The notes under the pieces: model-generated
What the model was told of the DNA's origin: nothing
Database searches by the model: none
The model's input: only the letters and a program-made list of their open reading frames with translations
Assembly (NCBI GenBank): GCA_963772555.1
Contig: CAVYXQ010000007.1
Location: 310,001-374,000, forward strand
Length of the DNA stretch: 64,000 nucleotides
Direction of reading: 5' to 3'
DNA from: Roseiarcus sp963772555
Lineage (GTDB): Bacteria; Pseudomonadota; Alphaproteobacteria; Rhizobiales; Beijerinckiaceae
Part shown: positions 45,247-52,936 of the stretch, piece after piece
Numbering within the stretch: the first letter of the stretch is position 1
Layout of the letters: every line of letters starts with the position of its first letter
Program-made: the position numbers and the translations under genes

Positions 45247-45865
45247 GGGCGTCTCCTCCGCTGTCTTTGCGGGAAGCGAGGAAGCAATCGGCGGGTTTGG
45301 ATTGCTTTGCTGACGCTCGCAATGACGAACGCAACTCTACCCCATTATGCGCGTCAAGGGAATCGGCGAGCGCCCCAGGGCTATTTGTCGAGTTCGAACT
45401 CGAGGGCGGCGCAGTCGGCGCCGAAGGTGAAGGCGGAGATGACAAGGCTTTGGCTGGGTGAAGAGCCCCATCCCGAGGAACAGCGCCGCCGCCCATTCCC
45501 TGTTTTTCGCTGATAATCCCTGCTAACCGAAAAAATCGCTCTCGCGCCCTTCCGCCGATGGCGATAATCCATGGGATTTCATGTCCTTGTGCCGGCTTAC
45601 TCGTGCGGAAGGTAAAGGCGGAACAGGGAACTCATTTTCCCTGTTCAGCCAATGAACAGGGAATCCGAGCGCGAAGCGGAAAGCCCCCTCCCAAGGAAGC
45701 CGCCGGGAGCGCGGGTCCGCTGCGGGTCCGCTGCGTCTTTGCGTGAGTGTATCGCCATATCTACCTGATTTTACGAATGTAACTACGGTCGGATGCAGAT
45801 CGCCTCGCCTCGCCGATCGGCGGTAAGGCGAAAGCGGACGTCCTGAGCCACGCTCTCCCGTCGCC
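45247..45865. other. Intergenic region with REP-like element and CAGGGAA cluster
   Basis: No supported gene. Contains the REP-like copy at 45263-45327 and four copies of AACAGGGAA or its complement at 45496-45504, 45622-45630, 45637-45645 and 45655-45663, two of them forming an inverted pair. A tandem GCGGGTCCGCT occurs at about 45711-45730. Similar CAGGGAA-rich intergenic stretches are, from memory, common in Rhizobiales. Confidence 0.5.
45263..45327. repeat. REP-like interspersed palindrome, copy 3
   Basis: TCTTTGCGGGAAGCGAGGAA then GCAATC facing GATTGCTTTGCTGACGCTCG then CAATGACG. Same family as 26658-26743 and 31631-31702, located just upstream of the PRC-barrel gene. Confidence 0.7.
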
Positions 45866-46465
45866 TCACGGCAGCGCGCCGCGGGCGGCGAGTTCGCTCT
45901 CCAGATCGACCCCGGGGGCGAAGTGGATCGCCGGCATTCCGGCCGCCTCGGCGGCGCGCACGTTGGCGGCCGAGTTGTCGACGAACAGCAGTTCGCCTGG
46001 CCGTCGCCCGGCGCGCTCGAACAGGATCTCGTAGATGCGCAGGTCCGGTTTCACCACGCCGACATGGCCGGAGATGACGCGCGTGTCGAACGCGCCCAGG
46101 AAGTCGTACTGCTCTTCGACGAGGGCGAATGTCTCGGCGGCGAAGTTGCTCAGCGCATGGACCGGCCGGCCGGCCGCCTTGAGACGCCGCAGGAGCGCGA
46201 CATTTTCCTCGATCGGGCCGCCGATCGTTTCGATCCACCGCTCGTGGAAAAGCCTCAGTTCGTCGGTGAATTCCGGAAAAGCCTTCGCCCGCGCCTCGAC
46301 CGCGGCGGCGAAATCCGGCGCAATGTCGGTGTGCGAGACAAAGTCCATGCTGAGCGCGGTCGAAAGAAAGCGCTCCATCCGCGCCTCGTCGTCGAACCTC
46401 TTGCGGAAGAGATTGCGGCGGTCCCAGCGCAGGAGAACATTGCCGATGTCGAAGACGACGATCAA
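45866..46465 (-). CDS. HAD-family hydrolase (HAD-IA, YihX-like)
   Basis: A 199-residue HAD phosphatase. Motif I is VFDIGNVLLRWD, with the second Asp replaced by Gly-Asn as in YihX and epoxide hydrolase-type members. Motif II is HALSNF, the lysine is in GVVKPDLRIYE and motif III is FVDNSAANV. The helical cap lies between 20 and 85. YihX dephosphorylates alpha-glucose-1-phosphate; the substrate here is not known. It is monocistronic and diverges from the CopG-type gene. Confidence 0.9.
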   Translation of the reverse strand: MIVVFDIGNVLLRWDRRNLFRKRFDDEARMERFLSTALSMDFVSHTDIAPDFAAAVEARAKAFPEFTDELRLFHERWIETIGGPIEENVALLRRLKAAGRPVHALSNFAAETFALVEEQYDFLGAFDTRVISGHVGVVKPDLRIYEILFERAGRRPGELLFVDNSAANVRAAEAAGMPAIHFAPGVDLESELAARGALP

Positions 46466-46548
46466 GGGATAAGCCTCGTGTGCGATATCGGGCTACGGCC
46501 AAGCGTGCCCCGCGCCCGTGCCGATCGCAAGCGACGGAAGCACCATCT

Positions 46549-46809
46549 ATGACGAGGGCGGTTAAGGCTACCGGGAATTTCGCGAGCGAGGCCGGTGAGC
46601 GCGCCTTCTGGGAGCGCGAGGATTCGACCGCGGATCCTGACTGGGGCCGCGCCAAGCGGGTGCGACTGCCGAATTTGCAGCCGAGCGCGACGGCGATCTC
46701 GTTGCGCCTTCCGGTCAGCCTGCTCGAGGCGATCAAGACCGCCGCCCACAAGCGCGACGTGCCCTATCGGTCGCTGATCAAGATGTGGCTCGCCGAGAAG
46801 GTGGGATAG
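46549..46809 (+). CDS. Orphan CopG-type (ribbon-helix-helix) antitoxin
   Basis: An 86-residue protein. The N-terminal half ERAFWEREDSTADPDWGRAK is the toxin-contacting region typical of BrnT/YlmC-type CopG antitoxins, and the C-terminal half (ISLRLPVSLLEAIKTAAHKR, then YRSLIKMWLAEKVG) is a ribbon-helix-helix. It should bind DNA as a dimer. A BrnT-like toxin normally lies directly upstream, but there the HAD gene runs the other way, so it is an orphan. A degraded relative is found at 48773-48878. Confidence 0.82.
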   Translation: MTRAVKATGNFASEAGERAFWEREDSTADPDWGRAKRVRLPNLQPSATAISLRLPVSLLEAIKTAAHKRDVPYRSLIKMWLAEKVG

Positions 46810-46880
46810 GAGCTACGCTCGATTGACGCCTGCGTGCGGGTGGTCGGCCGCAGGGTCGACGGCTTTTTGGAGGAGGCCCG

Positions 46881-47948
46881 ATGGCGACCTATTCGATCGC
46901 GGAAGCGGCTGCGCGTTTGTCCGAGCTGATCGACAAGGCGGTCGCCGGCGAAGGCGTGACGATTGCGCGGGACGGAAAGCCGGTGGCGGAGCTGAGAGCG
47001 ACGAAGAGCGGCGCCGGCCGGGCGCCGCCCCGCCTCGACCACGGGATCGCCGCGCGCGCGAAGACGCGCCCGCGTCTGGAGGAGAACGCCGTCGACATCG
47101 TTCGCCGGATGCGGGACGAGCGCGAGGAACGCATTCTTGCAGCCCCTGTGGCCGCCTCGCGCGGGCCAATGTTTTCCCGCTACGTCGGCGTCGACTATTC
47201 CGGCGCCCAGACGCCGGAGCAGAGCCTGTCGGGCATTCGCGTCTTCGTCGCCGCGGACGATGCGTCCCCGCCGGTTGAGGTCGCCCCGCCGCCGGGGCCG
47301 GGCAAATATTGGTCGCGACGCGCGCTCGCCGAATGGCTGATCGAGCGCCTCGGCGGCGACGTTCCGACGCTCGTTGGATTGGACCACGCGTTCTCCTTTC
47401 CTCTCCACTATTTCGACAAATATCGCCTGGACCGGAATTGGGCGTCGTTTCTCGACGATTTTCAGCGGCATTGGCCGACCGACGGCGATCACACCTACGT
47501 CGATTTCATCCGCGACGGCGCCGTCGGAGACGGCGATGCGCGCAAAGGCAATTCAAAATGGCGACGGCTGACGGAGGAGCGCGCCGGCCGGGCCAAGTCG
47601 GTCTTTCATTTCGATGCTCCTGGATCCGTCGCCAAAGCGACGTATGCCGGCCTTCCCTGGCTGCGCGCCATTCGCCGCCGACTTGGAGGGAAGGTCCATT
47701 TCTGGCCGTTCGACGGCTGGACGATCCCGGCGGGACGATCGGCGATCGCCGAGGTCTATCCCTCGTTGTGGAGCAAACGCTATCCGCCCGAGGACCGAAA
47801 CAGCCACCAGCACGACGCCTATTGCGTCGCGGCATGGATGGCGAAAGAGGATCGCAGCGGGCGGCTTGGCGCGTTTCTCGATCCGGACCTTTCCGAGTCG
47901 GAGCGCTCGCTCGCGACGGTCGAGGGATGGATTCTGGGGGTGTTATAA
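46881..47948 (+). CDS. Fusion of Phd/YefM antitoxin with an RNase H-like (DUF429-like) domain
   Basis: A 355-residue protein in one open frame. Residues 1-85 form a Phd-type antitoxin (YSIAEAAARLSELIDKAVAG, then GVTIARDGKPVAELRA and VDIVRRMRDERE). Residues 97-355 are a separate domain with acidic residues in an RNase H/RuvC-like order: D105 (YVGVDYSGAQ), D168 (VGLDHAFSFP), E291 (AIAEVYP) and D312 (QHDAYCVAAWM). The second domain normally occurs alone as a ~260-residue hypothetical protein (from memory), and M97 at 47169 could start it separately, with only a weak ribosome binding site. Fusion by loss of a toxin gene between the parts is my inference. The nuclease function is unproven. Confidence 0.7.
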   Translation: MATYSIAEAAARLSELIDKAVAGEGVTIARDGKPVAELRATKSGAGRAPPRLDHGIAARAKTRPRLEENAVDIVRRMRDEREERILAAPVAASRGPMFSRYVGVDYSGAQTPEQSLSGIRVFVAADDASPPVEVAPPPGPGKYWSRRALAEWLIERLGGDVPTLVGLDHAFSFPLHYFDKYRLDRNWASFLDDFQRHWPTDGDHTYVDFIRDGAVGDGDARKGNSKWRRLTEERAGRAKSVFHFDAPGSVAKATYAGLPWLRAIRRRLGGKVHFWPFDGWTIPAGRSAIAEVYPSLWSKRYPPEDRNSHQHDAYCVAAWMAKEDRSGRLGAFLDPDLSESERSLATVEGWILGVL

Positions 47949-47992
47949 GGGCCGAGGCCGGTCCCCGACTGGATCCGGCCTTGCAACACGCT

Positions 47993-48415
47993 CTAGGGAA
48001 TCTCGCTGTGGAAGCCTCTCTTGCGAGCGGCTTCTGCGAGGCGAGAGTCGAAAGTCACGAGGCAATGCCCGCCATCGGCGCTCAGTGCGAGATGGAGCGC
48101 GTCGGCGGCGAAGAGCTTCAGCGCCGGATCGCGCGCAAGGGCCGCGGCAAGCGCCCCGGCGGCGGGGGATTGCGAGAGTCGCCGCGCCCGGCTGCCGGCG
48201 AAATCGTCGAAGTCTACAATCGCCGCGCCGGCGGCGTCGGCGCCCAGGAGCCCGGCGCGCGCACGGCGGTGAATCAGGGCGAAGAATTCGGCAGCAGCCC
48301 AATCGCTGACGTAGACCGGTTCGCGGACGTGCTCGAGCCAGGCAAAAGCGCTGGCCGTATGCGTGTCGACAAATAAAATCGAAACCAGGAAATTCGTATC
48401 GAGGCAATAACTCAC
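47993..48415 (-). CDS. VapC-type PIN-domain toxin
   Basis: A 140-residue PIN-domain ribonuclease. The acidic residues are D6 (YCLDTNFLVS), E43 (WAAAEFFALI), D104 (FAADALHLA) and D122 (VTFDSRLAEAA), the usual four for RNA cleavage. It is encoded directly after the Phd antitoxin, with a 4-base overlap, forming a complete type II module on the minus strand. Confidence 0.9.
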   Translation of the reverse strand: MSYCLDTNFLVSILFVDTHTASAFAWLEHVREPVYVSDWAAAEFFALIHRRARAGLLGADAAGAAIVDFDDFAGSRARRLSQSPAAGALAAALARDPALKLFAADALHLALSADGGHCLVTFDSRLAEAARKRGFHSEIP

Positions 48416-48660
48416 CGCTCTTCGTCGCGCATTTCTCTCACCAGCGTCACCGAGTCTCCCCCGAGACCCGGTCGAGCCTGCGCACGGCGGCGCATCGCAT
48501 CGATATATTCAGGGGTCAACGGCTTCGGCGGCGGCGCGCTCGGCGTCAGGCCGACGACGGGTTTGCCGTGACGCGTGATCGTCACGACCTCGCCGGCCAG
48601 CGCCTCGTCGATGAGGCGCGACAGTTGGTCTTTGGCTTGAGCGACGGAATAAGCGCCCAC
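48412..48660 (-). CDS. Phd/YefM-family antitoxin
   Basis: An 82-residue antitoxin: YSVAQAKDQLSRLIDEALAG, then VTITRHGKPVVGL and a toxin-binding tail ending SVTLVREMRDEER. It pairs with the VapC-like toxin (ATGA overlap). Its tail is very close in layout to residues 60-83 of the Phd-nuclease fusion (SVTLVREMRDEER against AVDIVRRMRDERE), so the two antitoxins are related. Confidence 0.9.
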   Translation of the reverse strand: MGAYSVAQAKDQLSRLIDEALAGEVVTITRHGKPVVGLTPSAPPPKPLTPEYIDAMRRRAQARPGLGGDSVTLVREMRDEER

Positions 48661-48772
48661 GGAGGGCTCCTCTGGCTATCGCTGGCCATAATAGGGGCTG
48701 AACGCCGGGGTTTCAACCGGATTTGCGGCGTGATCTCGCGCTGTTGGCGCTGGCCGACGCCATTTTTCGCCC

Positions 48773-48878
48773 GCGGGTGCGATTGCCGAGCCTCATGCCG
48801 AGCCTGACCGAGATTTTGCTCCGTCCTCCGTCGGTCTGCTGAGCAGATCAAGTTCGCCGCTCACAAGCGCGACTTTGT
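48773..48878 (+). pseudogene. Degraded CopG-type antitoxin remnant
   Basis: The DNA from GCGGGTGCGATTGCC to CACAAGCGCGAC aligns base by base with 46648-46760 inside the intact CopG gene (GCGGGTGCGACTGCC ... CACAAGCGCGAC), with substitutions and short indels but no open frame. The matching peptide pieces are Q-I-K-F-A-A-H-K-R-D against AIKTAAHKRD. It stops at the end of the TPR gene remnant. Confidence 0.6.
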
Positions 48879-49231
48879 TCAAGCGTTGGGGCCTAGGTTT
48901 TTTTCGATCAGGTCCCGCCGGTCGATTGATGCCCATGCCCCCCGCGCGGCTTCCCGATGCTCGGTCGCCTCGTCTGGCGTTGCGGCGCGGCGGACAAGGC
49001 GAATCTGCGTCAAGCCGATGGATTTGGGGTTGGGGATCTTGGCGTACAGCGCCAGCGCCTCGCGCCAGCGGTCGAGAGCCGCCGCGATGTTGCCTTGCGC
49101 CTCTTCGAGATCGCCGAGCCCCCGAAGGCTATCGGCCTCGCCCTCCACGTCGCCGAACTGTCCGTAAAGCGGCAGCGCCGCGTCGTAGCGCTGGCGCGCG
49201 TCCTTGTGATCGGACCGGGCGAGGGCGATGT
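48879..49231 (-). pseudogene. 3' part of an NB-ARC/TPR gene split by an IS66-family element
   Basis: Reading leftwards from the target duplication at 49231, the frame gives IALARSDHKDARQRYDAALP, then GDLEEAQGNIAAALDRWREA and the stop at 48879. These are TPR units continuing the series in 50976-52376. Joining across the element with one copy of GGGCGATGT gives an uninterrupted frame (RGFGYIA-LARSDHKD). It is not expressed as such unless from a promoter inside the element. Confidence 0.85.
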
Positions 49232-50975
49232 GTAACCGGGGCAAATTGCCGGGCGGGCTTGGGCTGGTTCAAGCAGGGGCTGGACTGACGAGGGTTGCGA
49301 GGTCTGGAATTTTTGGGCCTGGAAGTCCCAGTCGGTCGCCGATGAAGGCGTAGAACGACACTTTCAATTTCATGCAGGTTTTGGCCAGCCCGAGCATGAC
49401 GTCGCGGGCGTCGCGGCCTTTGTCGGAGACAGTTCCGCCGGAGATTTTTCTCTTGGTGACGAAGGCGCGGATGTCGTTTTCCGAGGCATTGGTGTTGAGC
49501 GGGATTTCTGGCCGCTCGAGCACGCGCAGCAACTCGTCCTTGTGGCGATGAAGGCGTTTGAGCAGGCTGTCGAGCGTGGCGTAGCCGGTTCGCGCGCGCT
49601 TGAAGATGCGGTCGAAGCGGGAGCGCAAGAACTCGGCCTGTTCGGGGTCCGGCGCGAGCTTGTAGTCTTTCAAGCAACGATAGAACCACCAGATCATCCG
49701 CTTGGCGACCTCGACGGCGTTGCGCTGCTTGTCGTTGGCGGGAATGAGCTTGTGAACAAGCCGCTCGGCGTGAACCCAGCACAGCGCGTGCACGCCGACG
49801 CGGAACTGGCCGGCGTCGTCGGAGACGATCACCGTGCCCTGCAGCAAGCCCTGATGATGGACTGCGCCCCACAGCGCCGCCTCGCTGGCGATCAAGACGG
49901 GATCCGGCAGGACCTTGATCGCGCCCAAAGCCAGCGCCTGCAAATGGCGCTCCCACTCGCCCGAGGAGGCGAAGATGCGCGCCTCATGCGCGATGAACTT
50001 GTCGATCACGATCTGCGACAGATCGCGCCCTTTCATATAGTCGAGCGCGGCCTGGTTGATCACCCAGAGCGACGTTCCGCCGCAAAGCCGCGACAGAAAC
50101 GCCAGACGCGATTTGGAGGGCCCCGTGCGAAACGCGGTGAAGTTGGAAGAGCCGATCTGCGTGGTGTAGCCGCTCTTGCCGGCGTGGCGCGCCCCCGTAT
50201 CGTCGACCGTGACATAGGCGCCGCTCAGGCCGGCTTTCAGCACCGCCGCATCCTCGGCGCGAAACGTCTCCAGCTTGACTGTCAGCAGGCGAACCACCTG
50301 CCGCTTCGAAATCACCACGCCCATCCCATTGAGCAGCGCAACGATCCGCTCGCAGGTCATTTGTCCGGCAAAGTGCAGCGTCAAGACCAGGCGATTCAGG
50401 TTGGGGCCATAACCCCCGACAATGCCGGAACCGAGATGGGCGACGACCGTCTCGCCGTCCGGCGTTTCCCACCGCTCACGCCGGTAGCGCGTCACCGTCG
50501 GCGTCAGGCTCAAGTCCTGAACCACCACCTCTTCGTAGCCCTTGCGGCGCGAGCCCGCCGGCGCATTTGCCCTCACCACCACCGTCGCGCCAATCGTCAG
50601 CTTGTCGAGTTGGCTGCCGCGCCGCTGCGTCGAGCGCCCGCCTTTCTCGCCGCCCCCGGCCTGCGGCCCTTTCGCGTCCGTCGCCCTGTCCATGCCCGAC
50701 GGCTTGACCGGCGGACGCGGCGGCAAATGCTTCAGCCGCGCAAGCTCGTCCTTGACCGCCTGATGCTCGACTTTCAGCTTGGCCAACGCGCCGACCAGCT
50801 TCTCGTTCTCCGCCCCAAGCCGCTTCACCTCATGGATTAGATCGCGCACCACGCCGAGCAGGTCGTCATGCGAAAGCCGATCAAGCGAATCAGGGATGCG
50901 CGCCGCCATCCCAAGCTTGAATCACACTTTGTCGCCGCTGACTCCCCCCTCCGCCCGAGAATTTGCCCCGGTTAC
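49232..50975 (-). mobile_element. IS66-family element, ISBst12-like (transposase only)
   Basis: A 1744-bp element with ends GTAACCGGGGCAAATT at the left and its inverse AATTTGCCCCGGTTAC at the right, an exact 16-bp inverted repeat that continues imperfectly inward. It is flanked by the direct repeat GGGCGATGT (49223-49231 and 50976-50984); IS66 elements usually make 8 bp, so one base is shared by chance. It holds a single transposase gene and lacks tnpA and tnpB, as in the ISBst12 group. It sits inside a TPR-coding gene. Confidence 0.92.
49269..50909 (-). CDS. IS66-family transposase (ISBst12 type)
   Basis: A 546-residue DDE transposase. The N-terminus is a coiled-coil (VVRDLIHEVKRLGAENEKLV) followed by a basic, Pro-rich linker. 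The catalytic core begins at VTVDDTGARHAGKSGYTTQI and the end NTNASENDIRAFVTKRKISG holds the last acidic residue of the IS66 type. The frame is complete, so the insertion may be recent or mobile. Confidence 0.93.
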   Translation of the reverse strand: MAARIPDSLDRLSHDDLLGVVRDLIHEVKRLGAENEKLVGALAKLKVEHQAVKDELARLKHLPPRPPVKPSGMDRATDAKGPQAGGGEKGGRSTQRRGSQLDKLTIGATVVVRANAPAGSRRKGYEEVVVQDLSLTPTVTRYRRERWETPDGETVVAHLGSGIVGGYGPNLNRLVLTLHFAGQMTCERIVALLNGMGVVISKRQVVRLLTVKLETFRAEDAAVLKAGLSGAYVTVDDTGARHAGKSGYTTQIGSSNFTAFRTGPSKSRLAFLSRLCGGTSLWVINQAALDYMKGRDLSQIVIDKFIAHEARIFASSGEWERHLQALALGAIKVLPDPVLIASEAALWGAVHHQGLLQGTVIVSDDAGQFRVGVHALCWVHAERLVHKLIPANDKQRNAVEVAKRMIWWFYRCLKDYKLAPDPEQAEFLRSRFDRIFKRARTGYATLDSLLKRLHRHKDELLRVLERPEIPLNTNASENDIRAFVTKRKISGGTVSDKGRDARDVMLGLAKTCMKLKVSFYAFIGDRLGLPGPKIPDLATLVSPAPA

Positions 50976-52376
50976 GGGCGATGTAGCCGAAACCCCTGAT
51001 GCAATTGGCCTCGCCGAGCACGTCGCGGACCTTCTGGTAGAGCGGCAGCGCCGCCTCGTAGCGCCGGCGCGCGCCCTCGTGATCGGAGCGGGCAAGCGCG
51101 ATTTCCCCCAGTCCCAGGATGCAATTGGCCTCGCCGCGCACGGTGCCGACCTCCTGGTAGAGCGGCAGCGCCGCCTCGTAGCGCTGGCGCGCGCCCTCGT
51201 AATCGGAGCGGGCGAGAGCGATGTCGCCGAGTCTCATGATGCAATTGGCCTCGCCGAGCACGTCGCCGACCTTCTGGTAGAGCGGCAGCGCCGCCTCGTA
51301 GCGCTGGCGCGCGCCCTCGTGATCGGAGCGCGCAAGGACGATGTCGCCGAGCCTCCGGATGCAATTGGCCTCGCCGATCACGTCGCCGACCTTCTGGTAG
51401 AGCGGCAGCGCCGCCTCGTAGCGCTGGCGCGCGCCCTCGTGATCGGAGCGGGCAAGGGCGATGTCGCCGAGGCTCCTGATGCAATTGGCCTCACCGAGCA
51501 CGTCGTTTGCGTCTCGCAACCGCTTAACTGCGTCCGGCAGTGATGCGGTCGAAGCGAGGCCGGTGAACCGATGGAACTCGGCGAGGCCAAACACCGCGCC
51601 CGAGACTCGTTGAGGCAATGAGGCCTCCCGCAGCGAGACGCCGATCATCGCATCGAGATTGCCCGCTTCGGCGACGACTTCGTCTCTTGCTTCCTCCCAC
51701 CTGGCCGTCCCGATCTCTCGGCCCTTCGCGGCGCGCGCGAGGAACAGCCTCACGAGCCGTCTCCAGTCTTCGGCCTCGGGCGGGAAGTCGGCAAGCAGCA
51801 GTTCGCGCACGGTCGCGAGCAGGCGCCAGCGGCAGTCGGGGCGGCTGGCCAGACGGGCGCTTTCGAGTTCGCCCGCCGCGCCACGTTCTTGCGGTGTCGG
51901 CTGGCTGTCGCTCAGGATCGTGCGGCTGTCGGCATCGGCCATGCCGTCCGGCAAGAGCGCCATCAGCCGGATCAGGCGATGCGCCGGGCTCGGCGGATGG
52001 AGCGCGGCAAGGGAAAGGTCGAGCGACACTCGCAGGCTCGTCTTGCGGTCGTCGGCCGCGCCGCGTTGCAGCAGGTCGGCGCGCCGGTCGTTCCAGTCGG
52101 CGGCGAGGCCCTTCAGGTTTGTCTTGCCTGCGGCATTGGCGCCGAGCAGCTCGATGGACAGCGGGTGGCCGTCGAGCGCACTGAGCAACCCGGGCAGGGC
52201 GGGGTCGGCGGCGAACTGGTCGCCCGCGCGGCGGAGGAAGAGGGCGCGGGCGTCGCTGTCGCCGAGCCGTTCGATGTCCTGCAGGGTGACGGCGCCTTGG
52301 CCGGGAACGTTCGGCGGCTCGCCGCGAATGGTGATGACGGGCCTGAGCCCGCCGAACCCCCCCAGCCTTCCATTGC
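50976..52376 (-). pseudogene. 5' part of a truncated NB-ARC/TPR (STAND-type) gene
   Basis: About 465 codons. The first recognisable block is VITIRGEPPNVPGQGAVTLQ, then DARALFLRRAGDQF and GHPLSIELLGANAAGKT, the ARC/winged-helix end of a STAND NTPase; Walker A and B are missing. A helical linker follows, then TPR units LARSDHEGARQRYEAALPLY. The 5' end stops at the group II intron remnant (about 52377), and the 3' end is cut by the IS66-family element. Large STAND-TPR proteins are signalling or defence ATPases in bacteria (family knowledge). The gene is dead in this genome. Confidence 0.8.
50998..51497. repeat. Tandem 120-bp repeats encoding 40-residue TPR units
   Basis: GATGCAATTGGCCTC starts at 50998, 51118, 51238, 51358 and 51478, exactly 120 bp apart, and the units between are about 90 percent alike at sight. 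They encode GEANCIRxL-GDIALARSDHEGARQRYE-type TPR units on the minus strand. The even spacing and high identity suggest recent unit duplication. Confidence 0.9.
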
Positions 52377-52830
52377 AACCTGCATGGAGAACCTCAGCCG
52401 ATACCTGAACGGATGGATGACCCATTTCCGGTTTTGCACGTCGGATGCGGTCGAGGGTCTGCGCGTCACCGACGCTCATATCCGCCGCCGGATCAGGGCG
52501 ATCATCGTCCGACATAGGAAGCGGAGCCGCTTCCTGTTCCGCCACTTGTTGAGCAAAGGCGTCAGCCGCAAGGCGGCGGCCGGATGCGCGTACAGCGGCA
52601 AAGGGGCATGGGTAAAGTCGAACCACGGCGCAATGACGCGAGCCTACCCGCCGAGCTGGTTCACCGGCCGGCAGGTCTCGCTCAAAGCCCGTTGGCGCGA
52701 ACTCAACCCGCCGGCGGCATCAGCCCAGCTTTCGCTGGCGCTCTGATATACCGATCCAAAGAGCCGGATGCGGGCCCGCATGTCCGGTTCTGCGAGAAGC
52801 GCGGAGGAGCAATCCTCCGCGCTTACTCGA
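52377..52830 (+). mobile_element. Group II intron remnant (3' end of maturase plus domain V/VI)
   Basis: The frame MENLSRYLNGWMTHFRFCTS, then VEGLRVTDAHIRRRIRAIIV and GRQVSLKARWRELNPPAASA ends at TGA 52744-52746. It is the maturase/C-terminal part of a bacterial group II intron reverse transcriptase; the RT domain itself is missing. A domain V-like hairpin (52761-52790) and a second stem (52799-52822) follow at the normal distance. The 5' boundary near 52377 is approximate and abuts the truncated NB-ARC gene. Confidence 0.8.
52761..52822 (+). ncRNA. Group II intron domain V/VI-like hairpins
   Basis: GAGCCGGATGCGG at 52761 pairs with CCGCATGTCCGGTTC to 52790, including the AGC triad expected of domain V. 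The next stem GCGCGGAGG-n6-CCTCCGCGC (52799-52822) is in the domain VI position. Without the upstream domains it cannot splice. Confidence 0.65.
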
Positions 52831-52936
52831 CCGACCCGAAGGCCGCCGTAGGCCCGATGTACGCTGCGCGGAGAAGCGCCATTAGCGTGGGAGCTGTTTT
52901 TTTGCGTCGTGCCTAGAGGCCTCGGAGCGAAGCAGA

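Noticed and set aside
45381..45572. 63-codon minus-strand ORF in the CAGGGAA region
   Set aside because: Composed of repeat sequence, with no ribosome binding site or family resemblance that I can support.
50998..51497. Evenly spaced repeats as a CRISPR array
   Set aside because: Units are 120 bp, contiguous and translate to TPR motifs; there are no unique spacers and no cas genes.
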